From assembly GCF_900101745.1 (NCBI RefSeq), contig NZ_FNAD01000001.1, positions 248,001-312,000 on the forward strand: DNA of 64,000 bases, written 5' to 3'. A program made the translations under genes and the position numbers. The notes beneath the pieces are model-generated. The model did no database searches and was not told the origin of the DNA. It saw nothing but the letters and a program-made list of their open reading frames with translations. The DNA is from Glycomyces harbinensis. GTDB lineage: Bacteria; Actinomycetota; Actinomycetes; Mycobacteriales; Micromonosporaceae. Every line of letters begins with the position of its first letter. Position 1 is the stretch's first letter. Positions 7,744 to 17,115 of this stretch are shown here, in pieces.

Positions 7744-9879
7744 TCAGACCGCGGTCAGGTGCACCAGCATCGCCTGGACCGGCCACAGCACCGGCAGCTG
7801 CAGGCCCGCCTCGGCCAGGACGCGTCCTGAGAGGACCGTCTCACCGCCGTCGAGCCACGCCGGGGTCACCCAGCCCCACCGGGCCGCGCCGATCTCGTCG
7901 CGCACCCGGACGCGGTAGCGCCGCTCGGGATCGAGGCAGTCCAGGCGCAGGCGCTCGGCGAGCGAGTCCTCCAGCGAGGCCACCGTCGCGACGGTGAACA
8001 CCGCCTCGGACCGGTCGGGTGCGACGACGCCGCGCACCCGCAGCGCCGGGTCCAGCACGTCGGGCCGGACCACGGTCCCGGTGTGCAGCAGCCCCCGCAG
8101 CTCCTTGTAGACCGCGGCGAACGCCGTGATCCGCTCGGTCTCCTCGTCGTCGCACGACAGGAGGTCCCATTCGAAGCCCGCCGAGCCCTGGAGCGAGGTC
8201 GCGATCCGGTACGGCAGCGCCGTGGCCCGGCCGGACGAGTGCGCGGGGGAGGGGCCCACGTGCGCGCCGATCAGTTCGGGCGGGAGCACCAGCTCGGTCC
8301 AGCGCTGGATCTCCTGGCGCTCCACCGGGTCGTTGGAGTCCGAGGCCCACACGCGGTCGGTGTGCGCCAGGATGCCCAGGTCGGTGCGGGCGCCGCCCGA
8401 GGAGCACGACTCGATCTCCAGGCCCGGGTGGTCGGACTTGAGCCGCGCGATGAGCCGGTAGGCCGCGAGGGTCTGCTCGTGCGTGCCGGGCGCGCCCGCG
8501 TGCAGCGGCTCGACCAGGTCCCGGTTGTGGTCCCACTTGATGAAGTCGATGCCCAAGGCGCCCACCAGCGCCGACATCTGCGACCTGACGTGCTCGAACG
8601 CGCCCGGGTTCGCCAGGTCCAGCACGTACTGGGTCCGGAACGACAACCCCTCGGGCGCGGGCACCGAAGCCGGGTTGGCGAGCAGCCATTCGGGATGGGC
8701 GCGGGCCAGATCGGAGTCGAGGTTGACCATCTCGGGCTCGAACCACAGCCCGAACTGCATGCCGAGGGAGTGCACGAGTCCGGCCAGCGGTTCGAGCCCC
8801 TTGGGCCAGACCTCGGGGTCCACGGTCCAGTCGCCCAGGCCCGCCTTGTCGTCGCGCCGCAGGTGGAACCAGCCGTCGTCGAGCACGAACCGCTCGACGC
8901 CCACGGCCGCGGCCTTGCGCGCGAGCGCTTCGAGCCGGTCCCCGTCGTGGTCGAAGTAGACCGCCTCCCAGGTGTTGAGCACCAGCGGGCGCGGCGTCTT
9001 CGGATGCTGGGGCCGCGAGCGCATCCAGGTGTGGAACCGCGCGCTGATCCCGTCGAGTCCGTCTGCGGCCCAAGCGAAGTACGCGGTCGGCGTCGCGTAG
9101 GTCCCGCCGGGGGCGAGCCTGATCTCGCCGGGGCGCACCAGCTCTCCGGCGCCGAGCACCGACACGTGCTCGTTGACGCGGTCGACCCGGTGGCGCACGT
9201 CGGCGCTCCAGCCCAGGTGCACCGCCCACACCTCGCCGCCGCGGTTGCGCGGTGCGCCGTTGGAGGCCAGCGTGACCCACGGCGCGTCGTGGCCGCCGCG
9301 GCCCCGGCGCGACTCGCGCACCGTGGTGCCGCGCGGCATCGGCGTCGTCAGCGGCGACTTCTCCCGGACCCAGCGCCCCGCGAACTGGGTGAGGTGGTCG
9401 GCGGTCTTCGGCACCGGCAGGGTCGCCTCCAGCCATGCCACGTCCAGCTCGCCCTCGCCGGTGTTGTCGAGCTCGTGGTCGACCAGCACCAGGCCGCCCT
9501 CGCCGATCGCGATCGCGGTGCGCAGCACCAGACCCGACGCGTCGTCGGTCGCGGTCAGGCGCAGCCGCGCCTCGCCGGCCTCCTCGACGGCCGTCGTCCA
9601 CCTCGGGAAGACCGGCCGGCCCTCGCGGGTGGCGAGCAGTCCCGGCCGCCCCGACCAGCCGTCGGCGTCCTGGGGGACCAGCGGCAGGCGCCAGGCGGCG
9701 TCGAGCGTTCCGGGCGCGCTCTGGCGGCTGGTCGCCCGGTCGAACCCGGCGAGGTCGGCCTCGCCCAGGTCGCCCAGGTCGGCGCCCCAGTGCAGCACCG
9801 ACGGCAGTCCCGCCGCCGGGTGCGCGAGGATCAGCGACACGCCGTCGCGACGCAGCACGGTCCAGTTCCTTGAGTTCAC
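7744..9879 (-). CDS. GH36 alpha-galactosidase (raffinose-type), cytoplasmic
   Basis: 711 residues, typical for full-length GH36: N-terminal beta-supersandwich, a TIM barrel from about residue 295, and a C-terminal beta domain. The catalytic nucleophile is D450 in FIKWDHNR and the acid/base is D514 in WASDSNDPVER; VLDDGWFHLR and GLWFEPEM line the active site, and SCSSGGARTD is the usual conserved loop. There is no signal peptide, so it acts inside the cell on imported alpha-1,6-galactosides such as melibiose, raffinose or galactosylated mannosides. The GTG start at 9879 has AAGGAG upstream. A MITE-like hairpin lies only 41 bases upstream of the start and may carry or disturb its promoter. The two other GH36 proteins in the window belong to a different subgroup. 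Confidence 0.93.
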   Translation of the reverse strand: MNSRNWTVLRRDGVSLILAHPAAGLPSVLHWGADLGDLGEADLAGFDRATSRQSAPGTLDAAWRLPLVPQDADGWSGRPGLLATREGRPVFPRWTTAVEEAGEARLRLTATDDASGLVLRTAIAIGEGGLVLVDHELDNTGEGELDVAWLEATLPVPKTADHLTQFAGRWVREKSPLTTPMPRGTTVRESRRGRGGHDAPWVTLASNGAPRNRGGEVWAVHLGWSADVRHRVDRVNEHVSVLGAGELVRPGEIRLAPGGTYATPTAYFAWAADGLDGISARFHTWMRSRPQHPKTPRPLVLNTWEAVYFDHDGDRLEALARKAAAVGVERFVLDDGWFHLRRDDKAGLGDWTVDPEVWPKGLEPLAGLVHSLGMQFGLWFEPEMVNLDSDLARAHPEWLLANPASVPAPEGLSFRTQYVLDLANPGAFEHVRSQMSALVGALGIDFIKWDHNRDLVEPLHAGAPGTHEQTLAAYRLIARLKSDHPGLEIESCSSGGARTDLGILAHTDRVWASDSNDPVERQEIQRWTELVLPPELIGAHVGPSPAHSSGRATALPYRIATSLQGSAGFEWDLLSCDDEETERITAFAAVYKELRGLLHTGTVVRPDVLDPALRVRGVVAPDRSEAVFTVATVASLEDSLAERLRLDCLDPERRYRVRVRDEIGAARWGWVTPAWLDGGETVLSGRVLAEAGLQLPVLWPVQAMLVHLTAV

Positions 9880-9920
9880 GATGCTCCTTCGTTGGCAGGT
9901 TCAGGCTGTTGTGGGCCCTA

Positions 9921-10082
9921 GGGCCTGTCCCGTGAATCAGAACGGTCGGGGTCCGGCCCATTTGCCCGCTCGCCGCGTTGTCAGTGCCTCTGAATACAAC
10001 ACCGGTATTCGGAGGCACTTCCGCTTTGCGAGCGAACGAATGGACTCGGACCCCGCCTCGCCCTGGTTCACGGGACAGGCCC
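9921..10082. mobile_element. MITE-like element, 162 bp, with terminal inverted repeats
   Basis: The ends GGGCCTGTCCCGTGAA and its reverse complement are perfect 16-bp inverted repeats. They are flanked by TA on both sides (within CTAG), extending the symmetry to 20 bp (9917-9936 and 10067-10086). Imperfect complementarity continues inwards for about 25 bp more. In the centre, 9983-9997 and 10005-10019 form a second stem of about 15 bp with one mismatch. The whole element can fold into one long hairpin and has no room for a transposase. End sequence and TA/CTAG target resemble IS5-type elements of actinobacteria. It interrupts the junction between ROK 2 and the alpha-galactosidase gene. Confidence 0.8.
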
Positions 10083-11288
10083 TAGGCGCGGGGGCTCCCC
10101 GATGTGCATGGTGCGCAGCACGTGCAATGCGCCGCCGACCGCCGCGGCGGAGTCGACGTTGGACGACACGATCACCTTGGGGCGGCTCAGCGCCCGGCTC
10201 AGCGCCCGCCGCTCCAGCTCGGCGGCCACGTGGTCGCGGTACAGCGTCCCGGCGACCACGAACGCCGGCCCGGCGAGCACCACGGTGTCGAGGTCGAACA
10301 GGTTGACCAGGGTGACCGCGGCCTGGCCGATCCAGCGCGCCGACTGCTCCAGGATCGCGGCCGCGTCCCGATCCCCCGCGCGCCACGCCTGCGCGATGCG
10401 GTCGAAATCGGCGAGGGTGCCGTCCGGGCCGCCGCGGACCGCGAAGCGGTCGGCGAGCCCGTCGTCGGCGAGGACCCGCGCGACCACGGCCTGCGGTGCG
10501 GCCTCGGCCTGCGCGCAGCCGCTGCTGCCGCACACGCACGGCTCCCGGCCGCCGGCGAGGGCCACGTGCCCGATCTCGACCGCGTTCGAGGCCCGGCCCC
10601 GGTAGACCTCGCCGTCGACGATCACGCCGCCGCCGATCCCCGAGGCCATGTAGATCAGGCCGAACGTGTCCGTCGGCGGGGACCCGGCCCAGAACTCGCC
10701 GAACGCGGCCGCGCTCGCGTCGTTCTCCAGCAGCACCGGCAGCCCCAGCCGTTCGGCGAGCGTCCCGGTCAGCGGGTACTCGAGCCATTCGGGGCCGGGC
10801 TGGGCCGTCAGCAGCATCCCGCGCTCCAGGTCCTGCGGCCCGTGGGTCACCAGGCCCACGCCCAGGACCCGTTCGCGCGGCACGCCGGCGCGTTCGAGCA
10901 GCGAGTCCACATGCGACGCCAGGGTCCGCACGGTGTCCTCGGGGCCGCGCCCGCCGGTGCCCGGCAGGCTCTCGGCGGCGACCCGGTCGCCGGCGAAGTC
11001 GAGGACCACGATCGTGGTGGTGATCCGGTCGACCTGGACGCCCACGGCGTGCCAGGCGCCGGCGACGAGCTGGAGGAGGCGCCGCGGCTGGCCGCGGCCC
11101 GGTTGCGGGTCGCGGCCGATCTCGCGGACGAGCCCGTCCACGATGAGCGGCCGCACGGCGTTGGTGATGGTGGCGGCCGTCAGCCCGGTCCGCTCGGCGA
11201 GTTCGACGCGGCTGATGGTGCCCTCGGCCCGCAGGAGGTCGAGGACGCGTCGGGCCGCGCCGGCGCGGGACCCGCCCGGATGGCGCAT
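10068..11288 (-). CDS. ROK-family transcriptional regulator (copy 2)
   Basis: 406 residues with an N-terminal winged helix (VELAERTGLTAATITNAV) and a ROK domain carrying CVCGSSGCAQ in the zinc-binding position and SGIGGG. It stands divergently from the oligosaccharide importer operon, with only 140 bp between the starts. Both promoters overlap an AT-rich patch, so it is the likely local regulator of that operon and of the alpha-galactosidase downstream. Its last residues (GPVP) and stop codon are supplied by the inverted repeat of the MITE-like element, so the original C-terminus was probably different. A GGAGG site precedes the start, seven bases from the ATG. Confidence 0.9.
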   Translation of the reverse strand: MRHPGGSRAGAARRVLDLLRAEGTISRVELAERTGLTAATITNAVRPLIVDGLVREIGRDPQPGRGQPRRLLQLVAGAWHAVGVQVDRITTTIVVLDFAGDRVAAESLPGTGGRGPEDTVRTLASHVDSLLERAGVPRERVLGVGLVTHGPQDLERGMLLTAQPGPEWLEYPLTGTLAERLGLPVLLENDASAAAFGEFWAGSPPTDTFGLIYMASGIGGGVIVDGEVYRGRASNAVEIGHVALAGGREPCVCGSSGCAQAEAAPQAVVARVLADDGLADRFAVRGGPDGTLADFDRIAQAWRAGDRDAAAILEQSARWIGQAAVTLVNLFDLDTVVLAGPAFVVAGTLYRDHVAAELERRALSRALSRPKVIVSSNVDSAAAVGGALHVLRTMHIGEPPRLGPVP

Positions 11289-11316
11289 CTGGCGGCCTCC
11301 TTCGGAAGTTCATCGG

Positions 11317-11354
11317 ATCTTATTCTTGACACCTTAAATTTAACAGGTTAATAA
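11317..11354 (+). promoter_or_regulatory. Divergent promoters of the importer operon and ROK 2
   Basis: On the plus strand TTGACA (11326-11331), exactly 17 bases, then TAATAA (11349-11354): the best sigma-70 match in the window. The spacer is AT-rich and contains TTAAATTTAA flanked by CCT and AGG, a likely operator. On the minus strand TAAGAT (11317-11322) with TGTTAA 17 bases upstream could serve ROK 2. The two promoters interlock, so one bound repressor could control both directions. Confidence 0.7.
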
Positions 11355-11428
11355 TTGGCCGGACGCCCAAGCGGGCGTACCCCCTCCAGTTCCGCGGGCG
11401 AAGGCGCCCCGGACCCGAAAGGACGACG

Positions 11429-13108
11429 ATGTCACCCAACAACGGACTGCGGCGCCGCGCCGCGGCCGCCCTCGCGGGCACGGCCGTGCTCGGCCTCGCG
11501 CTCACCGGCTGCTCCGGAGGCTCCGCCGACAGTTCGGCGGACGCCTCCACCCTGATCGCCTACACCGGCCAGGCGGGCGACTACCAGATCAACTTCAACC
11601 CCTTCTCTCCCACGAAGATCGGCGGCCTCGGCACGATCTTCGAACCGCTCTTCTTCCACAACAAGGCCCAGGTCTCCGACCCGTTGCCGCTGCTGGGCAC
11701 CGAGCAGGCGTGGAACGAGGACGGCACCGAGCTCTCCGTGACCCTCCGCGAGGACGTCCAGTGGAGCGACGAGGAGGCGTTCACCGCCGACGACGTGGTC
11801 TTCACCTTCGACCTCATCAAGGCCAACCCCTCGATCAACAACGCCGGCTGGGACGGCGAGATCACCGCCGTCGACGACACCCACGTCGTCTTCGCCTTCG
11901 ACGCGCCCGCGTTCGTCAAGGGCCCCGACCTGCTCAGCATCCCGATCGTGCCCGAGCACCTCTGGAAGGACGTCAACCCCGTCGAAGACGTCATGGAGGA
12001 GCCTGTCGGCACCGGCGCCTACACGCTGGACGAGTTCAAGCCGCAGGCGTTCACCCTCAAGGCCAACCCCGACTACTGGGGTGGCGAGCCCGAAGTGACG
12101 CTCATCCGCTTCCTGTCGCTCTCGGGCAACCAGGCCGGCGCCGACGCGATCGCCGCGGGCACCATCGACTGGCAGACCGGCCCCATCCCGGACATCCTGA
12201 ACACGAACGAGAACTTCCCGAACTACGACGCGTACACGCAGGCGCAGAACCAGATGGTCCTGGCCTCGTGCTCCAGCGCCGACCTGGGATGCGAAGGCCC
12301 CCAGACCGACCCGGCCGTGCGCCAGGCGCTCTACTACGCGATGGACCGCACCCAGATCAACAGCCTCGCGTTCATGGACACCGCCAGCGACGAGTCGCCG
12401 ACGTTCGCCCTGACGCCGAGCCAGGACGAGTTCATCTCGGCCGACATCGCCGAGAAGACCGTCCCGATGGAGCCCGACCCGGAGAAGGCCGGCCAGATCC
12501 TCGAGGAGGCCGGCTGGACCAAGGGCGACGACGGCTTCTACGCCAAGGACGGCGAGACCCTCTCGGTGACCGTCGAGATCGTCACCGGCTGGACCGACTA
12601 CATCACCGCCGTCGACACGATCGCCTCCCAGGCGGCCACCGCCGGCATCGAGGTCAAGGCCGCGCAGTCGTCGTGGAACGAGTGGACCGAGAAGAAGGGC
12701 TCGGGCAGCTTCGAGCTCATCATCGACTCGCTCTACCAGGGCCCGACGGCCGACCCCTACTACCTGTACAACTACTTCTTCGACTCCAGCTCGGGCGCTG
12801 AGGTCGGCGGTTCGGCGGGCCTGAACTACTCCCGCTACGACAACCCGGTGGTCGACGACGCGGTGAACGCGCTGGCGAACCTCCCCCTGGACGACGCCGC
12901 GGCCCGCCAGCCGTACTTCGACACGATCCAGGCCGAGATCGTCCGCGACATGCCGTACATCCCGATCCTGACCGGCGGCACGACGAGCGTGTGGAACACC
13001 GCGAAGTTCTCCGGGTGGCCCTCCGACGACGACCTGTACGCCTTCCCGGCGGTCTGGTCGGCGCTGGACGCCGCCGAGATCTTCAAGCACCTCGAGCCGC
13101 AGGGCTGA
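11429..13108 (+). CDS. Oligopeptide-type (family 5) solute-binding lipoprotein, probably for mannan/galactomannan oligosaccharides
   Basis: 559 residues. A lipoprotein signal with lipobox ALTGCS ends near residue 30. The mature part has the family 5 architecture: an N-terminal lobe with INFNPFSP, the characteristic WSDEEAFTADDVVFTFDLIK segment, and a C-terminal lobe with YYLYNYFFDS. Family 5 proteins bind peptides, but a branch binds oligosaccharides. The operon context (beta-mannosidase, alpha-galactosidase, mannose-isomerase-like protein, sugar kinase) argues for a sugar here. It starts the operon downstream of a near-consensus promoter, with GAAAGGA before the ATG. The ligand assignment is inference from context only. 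Confidence 0.88.
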   Translation: MSPNNGLRRRAAAALAGTAVLGLALTGCSGGSADSSADASTLIAYTGQAGDYQINFNPFSPTKIGGLGTIFEPLFFHNKAQVSDPLPLLGTEQAWNEDGTELSVTLREDVQWSDEEAFTADDVVFTFDLIKANPSINNAGWDGEITAVDDTHVVFAFDAPAFVKGPDLLSIPIVPEHLWKDVNPVEDVMEEPVGTGAYTLDEFKPQAFTLKANPDYWGGEPEVTLIRFLSLSGNQAGADAIAAGTIDWQTGPIPDILNTNENFPNYDAYTQAQNQMVLASCSSADLGCEGPQTDPAVRQALYYAMDRTQINSLAFMDTASDESPTFALTPSQDEFISADIAEKTVPMEPDPEKAGQILEEAGWTKGDDGFYAKDGETLSVTVEIVTGWTDYITAVDTIASQAATAGIEVKAAQSSWNEWTEKKGSGSFELIIDSLYQGPTADPYYLYNYFFDSSSGAEVGGSAGLNYSRYDNPVVDDAVNALANLPLDDAAARQPYFDTIQAEIVRDMPYIPILTGGTTSVWNTAKFSGWPSDDDLYAFPAVWSALDAAEIFKHLEPQG

Positions 13109-13136
13109 CCCCCCTCGTCGCCCCCGAAGGAGAACC

Positions 13137-14126
13137 ATGAGCTACTTCCTGCGCAAAATCGGCTTCTACGCCGTTGCCCTGTGGGCAGCGCTGACGCTGA
13201 ACTTCGCGATCCCTCGTCTGCTCCCGGGCAATCCGGTCGACATCCTGCTGGCCAAGCTCCAGCAGCGCGGCGGCACGGTGAGCCCCGAGACCAGGGAGGC
13301 CTATGCGCTTCTCCTCGGGGGCGACAGCTCTGAACCCCTGTGGGTCCAGTACGTCGACTATCTCAAGAACCTGCTGCGCGGCGACCTCGGCGTCTCCGTC
13401 AGCTACTACCCGGCGCCGGTGAGCGAGGTGATCGGGCAGTCGCTGCCGTGGACCGTGATCCTCGTCGGCCTCGCGACGATCATCGCCGCCGTCCTCGGCG
13501 TGGGGCTCGGCGCCTTCGTCGGGTGGAAGCCGGGCACCTGGCTCGACTCGCTCATCCCCGCCACCACGCTGCTCGCCGCCGTCCCGTACTTCTGGCTGGC
13601 GCTGCTCCTGACCTACCTGCTCGCCCGCGTGCTCGGCTGGTTCCCGCTCCAGGGCGGCTACGACGTCGTCCTCACCCCCGGATGGAACGCCGAGTTCATT
13701 TTGTCGGCGATCACCTACGGCTTCCTGCCCGCGCTCACGATCGTGCTCGCCTCGATCGGCGGCTGGCTCCTGGGCATGCGCAACATGATGGTCTCCACCC
13801 TCTCCGAGGACTACATCCTGACCGCCGAGGCGAAGGGGCTCTCGCCGCGCAAGATCCTGCGCTCCTACGCCTCCCGCAACGCCGTCCTGCCGTCCGTGGC
13901 CGGCTTCGCCATCTCGCTCGGCTTCGTGGTCTCCGGCTCGGTCATCACCGAGCAGGTCTTCTCGTACCCCGGCATCGGGGGACGACTGCTGGGCGCGGTG
14001 TCGAACAACGACTACGCCCTCATGCAGGGACTCTTCCTCTTCATCACCCTCGCCGTACTGGGCGCCAACCTCGTGGTCGACCTGCTGTACGGCCTGATCG
14101 ACCCGCGCACCCGCGCCCGGTCCTGA
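13137..14126 (+). CDS. ABC transporter permease, DppB-like
   Basis: 329 residues with an N-terminal membrane anchor (residues 8-28), a periplasmic stretch and five further membrane helices. The DppB/OppB branch is recognised by LLPGNPVD near residue 30, the coupling loop with TAEAKGLSPRKILRSYASRNA, and a C-terminus ending in LIDPRTR. It forms the channel with the next permease. AGGAGA precedes the ATG and the gap to the binding-protein gene is 28 bp, so they are co-transcribed. Confidence 0.92.
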   Translation: MSYFLRKIGFYAVALWAALTLNFAIPRLLPGNPVDILLAKLQQRGGTVSPETREAYALLLGGDSSEPLWVQYVDYLKNLLRGDLGVSVSYYPAPVSEVIGQSLPWTVILVGLATIIAAVLGVGLGAFVGWKPGTWLDSLIPATTLLAAVPYFWLALLLTYLLARVLGWFPLQGGYDVVLTPGWNAEFILSAITYGFLPALTIVLASIGGWLLGMRNMMVSTLSEDYILTAEAKGLSPRKILRSYASRNAVLPSVAGFAISLGFVVSGSVITEQVFSYPGIGGRLLGAVSNNDYALMQGLFLFITLAVLGANLVVDLLYGLIDPRTRARS

Positions 14127-14141
14127 CGGGAGACCCGAACC

Positions 14142-15185
14142 ATGACGAACCTCAAACCCACGAGCGAGCCCTCGGTCGCCGACAGCGCAGAACTGCTCGC
14201 CGAGACCTCGGCCGAATCCGGCCGGCCCGTCCGCTCGGGCTGGCGGATGCTCCTGCCCACCATGACGCCCTGGCTGGCGATCGGCCTCGGCCTCATCGTC
14301 GCCATCACCCTGTTCGGCGTGATCGGGCCGTACCTGGTCGGCGACCCGCGGGCCATCCGCGACATGGGCCTGACCGGCCCGTCCGCCGACTTCTGGCTCG
14401 GCACCACCCAGACCGGGCAGGACGTGCTCGCGCAACTGGCCCACGCCACCCGCGGCTCCCTCCAGATCGGCGTCATCGTCGGCCTGCTCGCCACCGCGCT
14501 GTCCGCCTTCTTCGGCATCTACGGCGCCTACCGCGGCCGCGCCGTCGACGAGGTGTTCTCGCTGTTCACCAACGTGTTCCTGGTGATCCCGGGCCTGCCG
14601 CTGGTCATCGTCATCTCCGGATTCGTGCCGGCCGAGAGCCGCGGACTGTGGACGATCGCCGTCGTCCTCGCCGTCACCAGCTGGGCCGGCTCGGCCCGGG
14701 TGCTGCGCGCCCAGACCCTCTCGGTGCGCAACCGCGACTACGTGGCGGCCTCCCAGGTCTCCGGCGAACGGCCCTGGCGGGTCATCATCGTGGAGATCCT
14801 GCCCAACCTCCTCCCGGTGATCGCCTCCCAGTTCGTCTTCGCCGTCATCGCCGCGATCCTCGGCGAGGCGGGCCTGTCGTTCATCGGCCTGGGCGCCTCG
14901 AACTCCTCCACGCTCGGCACGATGCTCTTCTACGCCCAGAACGGGTTCGCCCTGTCCCTCGGCGCATGGTGGTGGTTCATCCCTCCGGGCCTGATCATCG
15001 CCCTGTTCGGCACCGGGCTGTCCCTCGTCAACTTCTCCATCGACGAGATCATCAACCCCAAGCTGAAGAACCTCCGCCTCCACCGCAAGCGCGCCCGCCG
15101 CGCCGCCCGCCTCGAACGCGAGCTCGCCCAGGCCGCGCGCCGGGGCGGCCCCGCCGCCACCGCATCGAAGGAGTCCGCGCGATGA
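14142..15185 (+). CDS. ABC transporter permease, DppC-like
   Basis: 347 residues. A cytoplasmic N-terminus of about 40 residues precedes the first membrane helix, and the family segment DFWLGTTQTGQDVLAQL follows. The coupling loop (NRDYVAASQVSGERPWRVII) and the end FSIDEIINPKLKN are typical of DppC/OppC. An arginine-rich tail follows. The stop overlaps the ATG of the first ATPase (ATGA). It pairs with the DppB-like permease upstream. Confidence 0.92.
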   Translation: MTNLKPTSEPSVADSAELLAETSAESGRPVRSGWRMLLPTMTPWLAIGLGLIVAITLFGVIGPYLVGDPRAIRDMGLTGPSADFWLGTTQTGQDVLAQLAHATRGSLQIGVIVGLLATALSAFFGIYGAYRGRAVDEVFSLFTNVFLVIPGLPLVIVISGFVPAESRGLWTIAVVLAVTSWAGSARVLRAQTLSVRNRDYVAASQVSGERPWRVIIVEILPNLLPVIASQFVFAVIAAILGEAGLSFIGLGASNSSTLGTMLFYAQNGFALSLGAWWWFIPPGLIIALFGTGLSLVNFSIDEIINPKLKNLRLHRKRARRAARLERELAQAARRGGPAATASKESAR

Positions 15186-16147
15186 CCGCCGCCGACAACC
15201 GCCGCGACGAAGCGGTGCTCACCGAACCGGCGCTCACAGAACCGGTGCTCACCGTCGAAGACCTCACGGTCGTCTACGAGGTCGAACAGCCCGTCACCGC
15301 CGTCAAGGACGCCAGCCTCACCCTCCACCGCGGCGAGATCCTCGGCCTCGCCGGCGAGTCCGGCTGCGGCAAGACCACGCTCGCCTACGCCGTCAACCGG
15401 CTCCACCGCCCGCCCGCGCGCATCTCCTCGGGCCGCATCACCTTCCACGACAAGGACGGCGACGACGTCGACATCCTCGCCCTGGAGGACGCCGAACTGC
15501 GGGCCTTCCGCTGGGACAAGCTCTCGATGGTGTTCCAGGGCGCGATGAACGCCCTCAACCCGGTCACGACCGTCCGCGCCCAACTCAAGGACACCCTCCT
15601 CGCGCACCGGCCCCGCATGTCCCGCAAGGAGGTCCGGGAACGCTCCGAGGAAGTGCTGCGCCGCGTCGGCGTCGACCCGGGGCGCCTGGGCTCCTACCCG
15701 CACGAGCTGTCCGGCGGCATGCGCCAGCGGGTCATGATCGCCATGGCCATGCTCCTGGAGCCGCAGATCATGATCATGGACGAGCCGACCACCGCGCTCG
15801 ACGTCGTCGTCCAGCGCGACATCCTCCGCGAGATCGTGCGCCTGCGGGACGAACTCGACTTCGCGGTCGTCTTCATCACCCACGACCTGCCGCTGCTGCT
15901 GGAGATCAGCGACCGCATCGCCGTGATGCTCGAAGGCGAGATCGTCGAACTCGAGACCGCCGAGAAGCTCTATCGTGAAGCGAGGCACCCGTACACGCGA
16001 AAGCTCCTGGGCTCCTTCCCGAGCCTCTCGGGCGAGCGCGGGGCCTTCATCCGCACCGGCGTCGACGAGACGGCGCCCGGCGAGGAGACGCCCGAGGCGA
16101 CGACCCCGACCGTGCCGGCCCAAGCCCCGACCGAGGAGCGAGCATGA
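15182..16147 (+). CDS. ABC transporter ATPase, DppD-like
   Basis: 321 residues. Walker A is GESGCGKTT, the signature is LSGGMRQRVMIAMAM, Walker B is IMIMDEPTTALD and the switch histidine is in FITHDLPL. The C-terminal extension with HPYTRKLLGSFPSL is the oligopeptide-type tail. It forms a heterodimer with the ATPase encoded next. Start and stop overlap both neighbours by four bases. This importer has dedicated ATPases, unlike the three CUT1 systems in the window. Confidence 0.93.
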   Translation: MTAADNRRDEAVLTEPALTEPVLTVEDLTVVYEVEQPVTAVKDASLTLHRGEILGLAGESGCGKTTLAYAVNRLHRPPARISSGRITFHDKDGDDVDILALEDAELRAFRWDKLSMVFQGAMNALNPVTTVRAQLKDTLLAHRPRMSRKEVRERSEEVLRRVGVDPGRLGSYPHELSGGMRQRVMIAMAMLLEPQIMIMDEPTTALDVVVQRDILREIVRLRDELDFAVVFITHDLPLLLEISDRIAVMLEGEIVELETAEKLYREARHPYTRKLLGSFPSLSGERGAFIRTGVDETAPGEETPEATTPTVPAQAPTEERA

Positions 16148-17058
16148 CCAGCGTCCACGTCACCGACCTGGTGAAGGACTACACGATCCGCAACGGCCTC
16201 AAGCGCACCCGGCTGCGGGCGGTCGACCACGTGAGCCTCGAGCTGACGCCGGGGCGCACCGTCGCCCTCGTCGGCGAGTCCGGCTCGGGCAAGTCCACCA
16301 TCGCGAAGATCCTCACCCGCATGGAGAAGCCCACCGCCGGCACCGTCGCGGTCGAGCGCGACGACGGCACGACCGTGGACCGCTCCGCCTACCGCCGCGA
16401 GGTCCAGATGGTCTTCCAGGACCCCTTCGCCTCACTCAACCCGTTCCACTCCATCGAGCACCACATCGCCCGGCCGCTGCGCATCCACAACCGCACGGCC
16501 AAAGGCGAGGAGACCCGCGAACGCGTGCTGGAGATGCTCGAGCGCGTCAACCTGACCCCGGCGGCGAACATCGCGCCGCGGCGACCCCACGAGCTGTCCG
16601 GCGGGCAGCGCCAGCGCGTCGCGATCGCCCGCGCGCTGGCCCCGGGCGCCAAGGTCCTCATCGCCGACGAGCCGGTGTCCATGCTGGACGTCTCGATCCG
16701 GCTCGGCGTGCTCAACCTCATGGGCCGCCTGCAACGCGAGGACGACCTCGCCGTCCTGTACATCACCCACGACCTCGCCACCGCGCGGCACTTCTCCGAC
16801 GAGATCACCGTGCTCTACCGCGGCCGCGTGGTCGAGCGCGGACCCGCGGACGCGGTCATCCTCGACCCGCACCACGAGTACACGAAACTGCTGGCCGCGG
16901 CCGCGCCCGACCCCGAGCGGCCCGGGCGCGTGACCGCCGCAGACCCGGTCGACCGGGACGCGATCGACAACAGCGCCTGCTACGACCACTTCGCCGGCGA
17001 ATGGCGCGAGGCCGGCGTCCCGGCCGCCGAGGCGAAGGCCGTCACCCGCGCCGACTGA
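16144..17058 (+). CDS. ABC transporter ATPase, DppF-like
   Basis: 304 residues with Walker A GESGSGKST, the DppF-typical MVFQDPFASLNP, signature LSGGQRQRVAIARAL, Walker B VLIADEPVSMLD and YITHDLAT. The C-terminal part contains DNSACYDHFAGEW, resembling the short extension of DppF/OppF proteins. The ATG overlaps the stop of the DppD-like gene. It completes a five-gene importer directly followed by a glycosidase. Confidence 0.92.
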   Translation: MTSVHVTDLVKDYTIRNGLKRTRLRAVDHVSLELTPGRTVALVGESGSGKSTIAKILTRMEKPTAGTVAVERDDGTTVDRSAYRREVQMVFQDPFASLNPFHSIEHHIARPLRIHNRTAKGEETRERVLEMLERVNLTPAANIAPRRPHELSGGQRQRVAIARALAPGAKVLIADEPVSMLDVSIRLGVLNLMGRLQREDDLAVLYITHDLATARHFSDEITVLYRGRVVERGPADAVILDPHHEYTKLLAAAAPDPERPGRVTAADPVDRDAIDNSACYDHFAGEWREAGVPAAEAKAVTRAD

Positions 17059-17115
17059 ACCGAACCGGGACCGGCGCTCCCGCGAGGCTGCACACCCACG
17101 ACCGTAAGGACCCAT

